A program made the position numbers and the translations under genes. From positions 40,566,840 through 40,630,839 of the forward strand of contig NC_052349.1 in NCBI RefSeq assembly GCF_009727055.1: DNA of 64,000 nucleotides. The letters are read 5' to 3'. How positions within the stretch are numbered: the stretch's first letter is position 1; the number at the start of each line of letters is the position of its first letter. The notes beneath the pieces were generated by a model that was given only the letters and a program-made list of their open reading frames with translations, was not told the origin of the DNA and did not search any database. Of the stretch, positions 33,585 through 44,004 are shown piece after piece. The DNA comes from Benincasa hispida (taxonomy: Eukaryota > Streptophyta > Magnoliopsida > Cucurbitales > Cucurbitaceae).

Positions 33585-34125
33585 ACATCAAGCTTCGGAG
33601 CGGAGTTGGGTAGACTAGACTTAATCTCGAATATAAGGTGGAGCTAGGCAGACCGAACTTGATCTTGTAGATGAAGTGAAACCATGCAGACCAAACTTGA
33701 TCTCGTAGATGAGGTAGAACCAAGAAGACCGAACTTGATCTCATATATGAGACGGAACTAGGCAGACTAGATGTGATCTAACATATGAGGTGGAACCAAG
33801 TAGATTGAACGTGATCTCGCAGATGAGGCGGAGCCAGGCGGATTGGACTCGATCTTTGTATATAAGGCAGAGCTAGACGAACCAAACTTAATCTCGCATA
33901 TGAGGCAGAACTAGGAAAACCGGCCTTGATCTTGCATACAAGGCAGAGCCAAGCAGACCAAACGGATCTCGCATATGGGTGGAACCAAGTAGACCAAGCT
34001 TGATCTTGCAGATGAGGCAGAGCCAAATAAACTTGACTTTATCTTACATATGAGGTGGAACTAAGAAGACCAGACATGATCTTGCATATGAGGTAGAACT
34101 AGGTAGATCAGACTTGATGAAGCAA
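33585..34125. repeat. 38-bp minisatellite, about 14 units
   Basis: Units of exactly 38 bp can be followed at 33623, 33661, 33699, 33737 and 33775. The consensus resembles GATCTCGCATATGAGGCAG, then AACCAAGCAGACC, then AAACTT. Later units vary slightly in length. Because 38 is not a multiple of three, open frames over it are not protein repeats. Located in the 3' non-coding part of G1. Confidence 0.9.
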
Positions 34126-34696
34126 AGTCACATCAAACTTGTCTTTTCACCAGTTGTATCGGACTTGATTTTCCACCTTTCGCACCAGTCTTGACTTTTC
34201 ACCTTCCACATTAAGCTTGACTTCGCGACTTAAGCATATAGATGACATTGCAAAACCTCCAAACTTGAGCATGAAGATGGAGCATCGACGAATCCTTTTC
34301 ACTTGAACTTGAATAAACATCGACGAATCACCAACACTTGATTGTGAAGAAAGCTTTGACGAAATCTCCGGGCTTGCATTTGAATAAGTCTTGATGAAAC
34401 CTTCAAACTTGAATTTGAGGAAGTATTAATGAAACCACTAAACTTTATTTTGAAGAACTTTTAAACTTTAAGATGAAGCGTTGAACTTTAGTTATGCAAT
34501 GCCCTTATAAGCATCTAACTTGCAGTGCCTTGCTTCTAGTGTTGCACTTCTTTGATTTGTTGGGCCCCCCCAAATAAGGATGGACATCTTCGATTGGTTG
34601 AGTTATGCCTATAAGGGCCATCTTAAATTGCTAGTGACATTCTTTAATACAGATGAATACCGTCAATTTTCTAGCGTCACACTTTAGGTGGTGGTG
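34126..34696. other. G1 non-coding stretch between two repeat arrays
   Basis: No coding sequence recognised. There are loose repeats of ACTTGAATTTGA- and GACGAAAC-like words and a run of seven C at about 34565. Probably part of the same untranslated region. Confidence 0.5.
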
Positions 34697-35060
34697 ACTT
34701 TTTCATTGAACTGAACTTAAATTTCTTTAAGTTGTCTACGTCCCTTTTAAGAAAGGGATCAAGCCATAACGTGGTTCAACTGATTTTTTTTCCTTTTATT
34801 GGATTGAATTTGAAGTTTCCTTCGAGCTACCTATGTATCCTTTATAATGAATAGGGATCAAGTCATAACGTAGTTCAAAAGATTTTTTTTATTGGACTGA
34901 ACTTGAAGTTTTCTTCAAGCTACCTACGTAATAGGGATCAAGTCATAACGTAGTTTAAAAGTTTTTTTTTTACTAGATTGAACTTAAATTTTTCTTTAAG
35001 CCGCCTACGTATCCTTTACAATGAATAGGGATCAAGTCATAACGTAGTTCAACACAATTT
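34697..35060. repeat. 80-100-bp tandem repeat (AGGGATCAAGTCATAACGTAG units)
   Basis: Four units are marked by GGGATCAAG at 34754, 34854, 34934 and 35028. Each also has a GAACTTGAA...CTTCAAGC dyad, GCCTACGTATCC and a T-run. From memory, this CCTACGTA...GGGATCAAGTCATAACGTAG pattern occurs in the 3' non-coding region of several plant gypsy elements. Confidence 0.88.
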
Positions 35061-35159
35061 TTTGTGGGCCGTTCATTGTTTAAGCTCATGCGGGCTAGAA
35101 ACACCATGTTGTTTTGGCTCTTACGATAAAGAGCTTTTTACATTGAATCTTCAGCAGTT

Positions 35160-36030
35160 CTTATTTCATCATGACTTAGATCATCTTCTTCTCTTGTAGG
35201 ATTCTCAATATGATGACTTTTGGCTTCACCATCAAGGAACCTTTTGTATTTATAACAATAGACAACTTCCTTTTCATGCGTGAAGGGACACGACTGTGAA
35301 TCTTCTCTTTGTTGTTTTCTTCATGAAATGGTTTTTCCTTCAAAGTTTTCATCTTTCATTCGTGTTGATTGCTTGTCATTTTGAGACGGTCAAATGAAAA
35401 TGTTGAAGGTTGATCTTTCTTTGATGTAGAGATACTTAGCCTTTTGAAAGTTGAAGTTCGAGTGGAAATAGACGTTGAATATTGGTTTACTTCTACCATC
35501 ATGGCCATACTCAGTCTTTGGAAGACTGAAGATCAAGCAATTGAAGGCTTAATACAATCGAAGACAAAATTTTTTTACTCCATTTCTTTTGAGTCGTAGA
35601 CTTCTTCAATGGTTATATATTGTTGTCGACTTTCATTATGCCAACAACTTGACATGCAATAACTTCTGATACATCATTTGGATTATTATCTAAGAAGCTT
35701 CTAGGGAGAAATTTTGCCAAATTATTGAACGTCAAAGTTGAGAGAAGTCTTCATCTTCTTCCTTAGTAGGCTTAGTCTTCTATGCCATCTTTTTTCCTTT
35801 ATTTTTTTTAGTCTTGTTCCCCGTTCTATAACTTTGATTGGAACATGACTCTTTTTGGGTGGAACTCGATTTTCTTCTCTTTTGACAAGTCACAAGGATC
35901 CATCCTTCATCGTCGTCACTATAAACATGTTCATCTTTGTTTTGAGAATCTGACATTGGAATCGCTTGTTGAAACCGAACAACTACGGGTTCGAAGGTCC
36001 CAAATTGGATCAAGCTTTTCCTTTAATTAT
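35160..36030 (-). pseudogene. G1 gag C-terminus and gag-pol linker
   Basis: The open frame 36013-35780 reads IQFGTFEPVVVRFQQ and DDDEGWILVTCQKRRKSS with a Lys-rich end, the C-terminal part of gypsy gag in this family; the same segment appears in the other gag copy (38140-37880). Further on, with stops, come KEKPFHEENNKEKIHSRVPS and MKRKLSIVINTKGSLMVKPK (about 35340-35230), the linker that in related elements lies between protease and RT. The aspartic protease expected between the two parts is absent. Confidence 0.8.
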
Positions 36031-36032
36031 AA

Positions 36033-37372
36033 TGTTGGGTTTTATGCCCTAAAACTTGTAAATTGTAAATGTTATTAATTGACCATCATCAATAAAGAGT
36101 TATGGATGTTAAATTAATAAATATTATTGTTTGTATTGTTGTATATTTTGTCTTAATAACTCTAAATCTAATAAACTAACATCCAAGGCTGTATTATGAC
36201 TCTTGAATTGTATGTGGAGACATACAAGGATCAATGTTCAAGATACAGCCTAAAGGGTCTATAATATAGGGATAAGGTCGGGTACCTTATCCTGGTAACA
36301 CTATGGATACGACTCACTTTGTATTTGATACAAAAGTAATGATCCAACGCGTTTGTGTAGGTGACACACGAGTGAGGTATCCTATGTAATGAGTTTGCAT
36401 AAGATTAGACCACGAAATAGTAATCACTAGATGTAACACCGTTGACTAGTCAGGTTTCTATTTTAGTAGAATGACCTAGGCGACTTAGTCTTAATCTTGA
36501 GTATATTATGAACTCCTTTTCACGAGGGATTGTCCTTTGATTTTCATGGGTGAGGGTGGCCAGTTCGCTGACCTAATATGCTTACCATTTTGGGGACAAG
36601 ACCGAGTGGGGAGCTGGGAATATAATAATACAATATAGAATTCACTCCTTCCCACCTTAAGGGTAAGTAGATGAGTGTTCCTTTAAGTGATGTCTCTGGG
36701 ACTTGAATAAAGAGTCCTACCCTCTCGTTGGCCGGAGAGGTGTTTCTGTTTATTGGTTGAACTATAAACAGGTTTTTCATTAGAGAAGCACTGGTACTTA
36801 AGGAGTCTGAGGTAACCCAAGGATAAAGCAGTAATTTGAACTAGTTGGATTTACGAATGCTTATGAAGAACTAACTTGTTGGTATTGATCTATATCTGGA
36901 GACACAGAAATATATCTGTAGTGAGAAGAGTGCAGTTGTGGGTCTTTAGTGGAATGTACCCACAATTAACGAATATTGATTAATTTAATTAATGAGTTTA
37001 GTCAATTAATCTCATATCGTTGGAACTTCTGATCTACAGGTCTACTAGGTCCCCTTGTTAGCTCACTAAAGGATATTTAAGAGGGACAATTTGAATTGTT
37101 CAAATTAATTTGAGGAAACTATATATTAATGTGATTAATATATAATTATAGATATGATCTATAATTAAATTGGAAATTGAAATTTGAATCTAAAAAGATT
37201 CAGATTAATTAACTCAAGTGAATTAGATTCACAAAGAAATAATTAATACAGAGGTTTTGCACATATACATGGGATGTTTATGATAATTAAATATCTACAT
37301 TAAATTGGATTTAATGTATAAATACTTATTTAATTATTGTGAAAATTAAAATTAAATAAGTGTTATTTAATT
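36033..37372 (+). repeat. S2: truncated copia LTR inserted in G1 gag
   Basis: Begins TGTTGGGTTTTATGCCC, the same LTR subtype as S3 (inverted at 44005-46047), and runs through the shared core (about 36230-37030) into an AT-rich tail. It stops without the CA end at about 37372. Roughly 600 bp of G1 gag are missing at this junction, so insertion was followed by a deletion that took the end of the LTR and part of gag. Confidence 0.85.
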
Positions 37373-37845
37373 GGGCTCAACTCCATGTCATGGGCGCGAG
37401 TCACCAGCTCTTCGAATGTACAAGGTTTTATCCATTGCAGGATGTAGAGAAGTTCCCAATGCATGTATTGGGTGAACATCTCCACGTAGATAATTCAGTG
37501 AGTCTATTTTTGCAATCCAGACTTAGAGCTCTTTATCGATTGATGTAGTTGATGACTAGCTCTTCTTTTTGCTGCTTGGCATTTGTCAGCTCCATTATAC
37601 TAACGATGCACCTTGTGCTATAGAAGCAGTTTAGGAACTTTCTTTCCAGCTACTCCCAGCTGTCAATCACTTCTGGCTCCAGATTAGTGTACCATTCGAA
37701 AGCATTTTCTTTCAAGGTTCGAACGAATTGCTTGACTAGTAGATATCCTCTGGTTTTTGCATTTTTTGCAGGTTTCAATGAAGTGAGCAACATGTTGTTT
37801 TGGATTGTCTTTTCCATCAAACTGCTAGATGGAAATCTGCCAATG
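37373..37845 (-). pseudogene. G1 second, partial gag copy
   Basis: The minus strand reads, across frames, QFDGK-NPKQHVAHFIETC, MELTNAKQ-like words and [25 protein letters not shown]. These are the central part of the same gag that is encoded at about 39100-38650. It starts abruptly just left of the C-terminus of the first copy (37846). It is a partial tandem duplication or a join of two elements. Many stops. Confidence 0.75.
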
Positions 37846-39738
37846 TCACCCGTCGCCTGGGACGAGAAATGTCCTCGTCTCCCTTGTCAACAGCTTTGGG
37901 CCTCCGGGCCTTCTTTCAACCCTTTCTTTTTTGTGTCTTGCTCCTCCTCCTGTAAATTCGATGAAAGCGTGACTCTTTTTGGGTAGAGTTCGATCTTTTC
38001 TTCTTACGGCATGCCACGAGGATTCAGCCTTCGTTATCTTCATTATCAACGCGCCCTCCTCTATTTTGAGGATCTGTGGCTTGGACCTTCCGCTGAAATT
38101 GCATAATCACAAGTTCGAAGGTCCCAAACTGGACCAAACTCTCACCTTCTTCATAACATATGATTGGTGCCAACACGCTTGGGGTTACCATCACTGCGGC
38201 ATGGTTTGTCTGGACCACCTCGTCTAGATCTAGCTCTATTTTTCTCTCATGGGCCAATTTGAGGACCAACTTCTTCAGTACAAAACATTTTTCAACTAGG
38301 TGGCTAACGACCCTATGATACTTGCAGTAATTGGGATCATCCACTTTGCTGGATTGTTATGGTCGTTTACATTCCGATAGCTGGATAAGGTGGTTCTCCA
38401 GTAGTTGCTCAAGCATATTTGCAACAATAGAGTCGGGGAACGGGTAGACTTTTTCCTGCCACTTCTTCGGGGTTAGGCGACGTCTTTCACCTTCTTCGTC
38501 TTTCTTTTCTATCCTTTTCTCTTTCTCTTTCGAGGAAAACTTCAATGAGGCCGTATTAACAACCATTGATTCCTTTGTGGTGACTTTCACAATCTTCTCG
38601 GTGCCCTTCACATCCTTCTTGTCTTTCTTCGGTTTGTTGCTCAGGAAATCCCTCGTTCCATTGTTAGATACTAAGCTCCATGTCGTGGGCGGGAGTCGCC
38701 AATTTTTCAAAGGTACGGGGCTTTATTTCTTGCAGGATATAGAGGAGTTCCCAGTGCATACCCTGTGTGCACATTTCCACAGTAGATAATTCGGTGAGTC
38801 AGTCTTTGCAATCCAAGACTCAGAGCTTTCCATCGGTTGATGTAGTCGATGACCGACTCCCCTTTCCATTGCTTGGTGTTTGTCAGTTCCATCATGCTGA
38901 CGGTGCGTCTAGTGTTGTAGAAGCAATTCAAGAATTCTCTTTCAAGTTGCTCCCAGCTGTTGATCACCTCAGGTTCTAAGTCTATGTACTAGTCAAAAGT
39001 ATTTCCTTTTAGAGTTATGACAAACTTTTTTACTAGTAGATCTCCCATTGTTCCCACATTCCTTCATGTTTCTATAAAGTGGGTGATGTGTTGCTTTGGG
39101 TTGCACTTTCCGTCAAATTGTTGGAACTTTGAGGGTTGATACCCTGCAGGCATTCTCAAGTTGTCGATCATCTGGGTGTATGGCTTGGAATCATGAAGGA
39201 AGTCTCAGTTGGGCCTCTATACTGAGCCCTTATGGAGGTCATGATCATGTCTTGCAATTTTTGGACCGACAGAGAGGCCACTGAAGCTGACTGTTGCAGT
39301 TGGTTTTCTTGCAGCACGATCTTCCCCTTGTCAGTTACTTTGACCGTGGGTTCTTAGCTTGATTCAACAACCTCTTAAGACTACATTTGTTCTCTCAGGG
39401 CAAGATCTCATGGTCTCGCTCCTCGACGACTTTCATCAGAAAGTTGATCTTCCTTTCCATTTCTACCATGGCCACTTCAGCCGTTACATTTGTCGTCATG
39501 ACAGAAATCACCTCTGGCTACGGCTTTCTGAAAGCAGAAGTAGAGTTGTCAAACAGGGGGTTCTCCTTGATGACAACACCGCTTTGTGGGGATTCCGTCA
39601 TTTGCCTCAAGATGTTGTGCGCGATGAGAGAGCTTTGCTCTTGCTTCTGCGTAACTTCCCTTGAGCGACTGTGGGTGACAGGTCCCGTGTAAGAGCTGTT
39701 TTGGAGGAAGCTCTGGATACCATCTTCTTTGGTGCCAT
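37846..39738 (-). pseudogene. G1 gag
   Basis: ATG at 39736-39738 (MAPKKMVSRASS), then after a frameshift SSYTGPVTHSRSREVTQKQ and ILRQMTESPQSGVVIKENPL, then a coiled-coil stretch (VEMERKINFLMKVVEERDHEI, about 39480-39410). The retrotransposon gag core is at 38967-38707 (SWEQLEREFLNCFYNTRRT, VIDYINRWKALSL). A Lys-rich stretch follows (38710-38357, with QEKVYPFPDS and MLEQLLENHLIQLSECKRP), then 38344-38024 with DDPNYCKYHRVVSHLVEKCFVLK (C-x2-H-x6-H-x4-C, zinc-knuckle-like) and VQFGTFELV. Frameshifts separate the parts. Confidence 0.88.
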
Positions 39739-39778
39739 TTGTCTTGTTTGGATGCTGAGAGAGAGATGAGAGGTAGAG

Positions 39779-39805
39779 ATGTCCCACTAGGCGTGCCAAT
39801 TTTTT
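39779..39805 (-). promoter_or_regulatory. G1 primer-binding region
   Basis: On the minus strand TTGGCACGCCTAGTGGGAC lies between the LTR end and the gag ATG. Plant gypsy elements of this type often have a TGGC...GTGGGAC primer-site region at this place; I cannot name the tRNA from the sequence alone. The exact LTR end is unclear because no CA precedes it. Confidence 0.5.
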
Positions 39806-40547
39806 CACACGGGATTTTCGGAGAAACTTGTTTCGTGGAGTTGAACTTGAGTTGGTGTTGATGTTGAGATTGATTTGATGTGATGTGGTTCGATCTCTAG
39901 TACTTGATCCTCTGATTCTCTCTCAGTTGGGTGGATGTGCTTGACTTGAAGAAGAAAAGTACCGAACATTCTTGAAGTAGAAGTCTTAAAAGTGTGTTTG
40001 TGTCTTGAAGGGTCTTCTGTCTTCTAGGAGTGTAGCTTCAGGAGTCATGAGAGTGTTCTGCTTGTTGGTGAATTCTCTCTGGGCTCTCTGAATGTGGAAT
40101 TGCTGCCCCTTGAAATGAGAAAAGTTCCTCTATTTATAAGACTCTTTGATGGGCTTTATGGACTTGGGCTGGCTGGCCCATGGGTTTAGTTGGTCCATGG
40201 ATTTGGGCTTGGTTGACCTATGGGTTTAGTGGGCCCGTGGATTTTGGCCTGGCCCTTGGGCTCAATTATTTGGATCTGGGTTTACTTTGGTATTTAGGCC
40301 TCATTAAGTCCAATTTTGGGCTCAACTGGATTTTTACCCAAATAATTATATTAGATTGGGCTAAATTAATCTTACCTGATTGAACGGTCATGATGATACC
40401 ATGTGATGTCATCAAAATCTATCTTCAACTTCAATTCGAGACATGTGTCAACTTCTAATTGGTCTAAATTTACTGATTTGGGATTTCATCATTAATTTAG
40501 TAAATGACGTGGTAACTTGTGATTGGTCCAAAATTTCTCATTCAACA
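39805..40547 (-). repeat. G1 5' LTR
   Basis: Minus-strand LTR starts TGTTGAATGAG at 40547. It has a TATAAATA box (40131-40139 on the plus strand as TATTTATAA) and repeats of CCCATGG/GGCTTGG words. It is homologous to 31030-31430, at lower similarity than the copia LTR pairs, so G1 is probably old. Confidence 0.82.
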
Positions 40548-42115
40548 AATATGTTTTGGAATAATTTCACTCCATATAAGTATTTTTTTTTAACAAATTT
40601 CAAATTTCTAGGTGTTATTATTATTATTGTTATTATTTGTTTTCAAAGTCTAAGGATATATAATTGAAACATGCCTCAAAATTTAGAAATGTTTTGTATA
40701 ATTAAAAAAAGCCAACACCATAGCAAAGATTTAGTTTCTATAAAACAAAGGGAGGTTTCCTTTTTAACTTTTATTTATCACACACGTGTTAATTTTGACC
40801 ACAAACTTTTACTACTAAAAAGATCCATAATCACCAACCAATAAAATCACATAAAGTTTAACCAATAAAACACTTCAAAAATCAAGACATGGAAAAGAAA
40901 TGGAATTCAAACTCAACAATAAAATGCATTAATCCTACTAAAGAAGTAAGTATCACAAATGACAAAAATACCTTGTGGAGTCGCAAGAATCCCTAAAACT
41001 AAGAAGAGAAGTCTTCAAAAACATGAAAATGATTATATATGTAATATTTAGTCTAAATATCCATAGTATACCTAAGTTACAAGATTTTATAAACTTTTCA
41101 TTAAATTTCATGTTGTAATATAAACCTTTCATGTCCTATGAATAGTGGTGTATGGTGTCCTTGTAAGACATACCACGACTGAGTTCAATTTGTTCTCTCT
41201 ACTTTCTTTTTTTTACTTTGCTCTCTAATTCACTTCTTTTGTTCTTGTTTTCTTCTTATTTTATAACACATTATTAGCACGACTCTACCATTTTCATTTA
41301 CAAAAGGTAGATTAATTTTGTTTTTGTGTTTTGAATAATGAACGTTCTATGTATACAGTATATATGTATCAAATACCTCATATATATACTGTGTATAGTT
41401 TAAACATTGACAACATATTATTTTATGCATATTGGCATGCTGTTTTTATTTGCATATTGTCCTTGCAAATTTATTATTTGATTATCATATTTTTATTCTT
41501 TAATTTACACTTTTTCTTATTATTCATATATGAGAATAATATGTTAGGTATAATTTGATTTACATCTTCTATGAGATCTTATATTCACGAGGTTCTTCTT
41601 ATTTTAACTAAATTTGATATTTGTGTTATTCATAACATTGATCTAAATAGTTATATCACATTTTTTAGTACAGTTATATCACTTTTATCTAAGCAAGTTA
41701 ACCATCATTTTTTTTAGCATGTTGTAAAATTAATATATATTACAATTTATTTGTTGAAGTATCTTCAACACGTGGATAAAGTGCATATTTATATTCTCAG
41801 TTACTTGATAATTTAATTGATATTATTGGTAACTTGCTATGTATTATGATAACTATATATGTAATTTTTGTTTATAACTTTAATTGTGTATTAACATGTA
41901 TGTGTTTTGAATTATTACATATCGATTTCATTGATTTTTGCATTATGTTATTTTATACATGTGTACAATACATATATATTGAGCATGTTAATCTATATTG
42001 GATATAAATTTTAAGAACATAATACAACATGTGCTGATTATCTACATTATTTTAGAATGCATGCTTGATATATTTATTAAATTTCTAATATAAGTATATT
42101 TTTTCGTTATAGTTT
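40548..42115 (+). other. AT-rich stretch with probable LTR end and leader of C5
   Basis: No gene seen to about 41100. At about 41262-41285, TTTATAACA is followed by CATTATTAGCACGAC, resembling the TATAACA / CGTTATCAGCACGA junction between LTR and primer region known from some plant copia elements. So about 41000-41270 may be the C5 5' LTR. Then comes AT-rich leader to the gag at 42120. LTR limits could not be set. Confidence 0.4.
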
Positions 42116-42119
42116 TACC

Positions 42120-42685
42120 ATGAAAAATCTTACCAAATTAGAGTTTGTAGCTCTTGATATTAATGAAATAATTATTTGTCATAGATGCCACGAATCTTGG
42201 AGAAAAAACTAAAGAAAGAAATACAACGTCTAGTCAAGAAAAGGCGAAGGTCATGATTTTCCTTCGACATCATCTTCATGAGGGATTAAAAATTGAATAT
42301 CTCATGGTAAAAGAACCCTATAAATTGTGGCAAAGTTTGAAAGAAAGGTACGATATCAAAAAAAGTAATTCTTCCTAAAGTTCATTATGATTGAATGCAC
42401 CTAAGGTTGCAAGATTTTTCATTAGTAAGTGATTATATAATTCCACATTATTAAAATTAGTTAAAAAATATTATTATGTGGAGAAAAAATTACTAATAAA
42501 GATATATTAGAGAAGACATTTTCAATATTTCATGTCTCGAATATGCTTCTACAGCAACAATATTGTGAAAATGTTTTAAAAAATATTCTGAATTTATATC
42601 ATGTCTTCTAGTGATTGAACAAAATAATGAGTTTGTTGAAGGTTTATTGATTGACTTTATATTTTCCTAAGATACCTGGTTGTTT
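42120..42685 (+). pseudogene. C5 copia gag fragment
   Basis: ATG-near start (MKNLTKLEFVALDI), then a deletion, then EKAKVMIFLRHHLHEGLKIEYLMVKEPYKLWQSLKERYD, and after frameshifts LPKxHYD-MHLRLQDF, CGEKITN-DILEKTFSTFHVSN and KKYSELISCLLVIEQNNE. This is the gag type with a conserved RHHLHEGLK...LKERYD block, another copia lineage. It ends where C6 begins, so C6 was probably inserted into it. No zinc knuckle was reached before the break. Confidence 0.8.
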
Positions 42686-42689
42686 CTAC

Positions 42690-43552
42690 TGATGTCTCAT
42701 ATGTAGTCTCAACATTGGGTTTTGACAACATAATATTTTTCCTGCAAAATACTAATCTGGAAATATCTGACAGATCGATATAGTCCAATATTTTTCTTTA
42801 TTGCAGTGCGACTTATTTTCTCCTATTCAGGAGATGTTTCCTTTTTAGGATTTGTCTATTTAAAGGGGTGTCTTGGCATGCTTTAGAGTGAAGAGTTTTT
42901 ATTATGCTGATTTGGTTTTTAGAGCAAGACGTTTTCAATACTTCAACCTAATTGTTCTACGTTGCGATCTTGCTCATTGCTTACTTTATTTCGATGTGCA
43001 TATTCTTGATCATTTGTTCGCAACACATTGAAGATTATCATGGTTTAAGGGGAGCCTAAGTCTTAGCTGCTAGAGAAAGGATTCTCAGTCTTAGGGGCTG
43101 CTTAAGACTCAACTTTGGAGAAGGAAGTTCTCTATCTTAGGAGGACCCTATGATTCATTTGTGAAGGGAATTCATTATCTTGAAGGGAAGATATCATCGT
43201 GAGAGGAGTCTCATCACTAATAGTAAGCTTAGGAGGAGCCTAAGTACATTTTAGAGGGAGTCTCACATCTAGAGGGAGCCTAGGTGGTCTGGGAGTTGAG
43301 CTCTATGTGAGCTACTGTAGTAATTAGTGTATTACAGATAAGTATTACATTGTAAGTTTCTTAACTCATCATTATTAGTGGAATATATTTCCTGGACACA
43401 CGACCTCCCTGATGTAGGTAGTTTATCACCGAATTGGGATACCAATCCTCGTGTTCATTTATCTTTATTATTGTTAGAATTTTGTTATTATAATACTTAT
43501 TAGTGCTTTCTATTTAACATCTGAAATTCGAGTGTTGAGTAACGCTTTTTCA
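42690..43552 (+). repeat. C6 5' LTR
   Basis: Starts near TGATGTCTCATATGTAG and ends TTTTTCA at 43552, right before the primer site. It contains several imperfect copies of an AGGAGGAGCCTAAGT-like word (43040-43270). No second copy in the window, so the start is an estimate. Confidence 0.6.
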
Positions 43553-43554
43553 AT

Positions 43555-43568
43555 TGATATCAGAACGG
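43555..43568 (+). promoter_or_regulatory. C6 primer-binding site, degraded
   Basis: TTGATATCAGAACGG follows the LTR end by two bases. The expected form, complementary to initiator tRNA-Met, begins TGGTATCAGAGC; two or three bases differ here. Confidence 0.7.
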
Positions 43569-43595
43569 GTCACCTTTATCTCAAGTGCTTCAATT

Positions 43596-44004
43596 ATGGA
43601 TGGGATCAACGAAAGAGACTCTACCACTCGTCTCCTGGTCTTAGATGTAACTAACTACTCTTATTGGAAAGCACGAATGGACTACCTTTCTCAAGTCAAC
43701 CAATAGTAAAACATGGAAGACGGTGATAGCTGGGTGGACTCATTCTACCATCAAAACTGATGATGGGAAAGAAATCTTAAAGCCAAAGTCACAATGGTTT
43801 GGAGAAGAAGATGAAGCTTCGCTAAGAAATTCATGTGCCTTGCATCTTTAATGGTGTGGATTGTAACATATTTAGAAAACACATGTGTTTCTACCAAGGA
43901 GATGGAGGACATCTTATCCGTTGCTTATGAGGGAACCTCAAAAGTCAAGATGTCAAGACTGCAGTTATTGATGTCAAAATTTGAGAACTTGAGAAGGCAC
44001 GATG
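43596..44004 (+). pseudogene. C6 gag, part 1
   Basis: ATG at 43596, 41 bases after the primer site: MDGINERDSTTRLLVLDVTN-YSYWKARMDYL, then a frameshift, and after more shifts DILSVAYEGTSKVKMS-LQLLMSKFENLRRHD. This is the start of copia gag with the usual YSYWK motif and the LQLL-KFE end of the first domain. It is interrupted by S3 within the codon after RRHD and resumes at 46053 as DDKSIADSNVRLLDIANEFF. Confidence 0.87.

Larger units (their letters stand above)
31030..40547 (-). mobile_element. G1: Ty3/gypsy element, gag present, most of pol missing
   Basis: Both ends are homologous LTR sequence (31030-31430 and about 39805-40547, minus orientation). Reading leftwards from the right LTR: primer-site region, gag (39738-37846), a second partial gag (37845-37373), the inserted LTR S2, gag C-terminus and gag-pol linker (36030-35160), then non-coding tandem repeats to the left LTR. 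No aspartic protease, RT, RNase H or integrase motif was found. It is either a deletion derivative or a gag-only non-autonomous form. Confidence 0.82.

Noticed and set aside
33778..34026. Open frames over 33517-34026 (minus strand) suggesting a Trp/Phe repeat protein
   Set aside because: They come from the 38-bp minisatellite; the period is not a multiple of three, so the apparent peptide repeats shift frame.
40443..40667. Open frame near the right end of G1
   Set aside because: It spans the LTR end and the flank; AT-rich chance frame.
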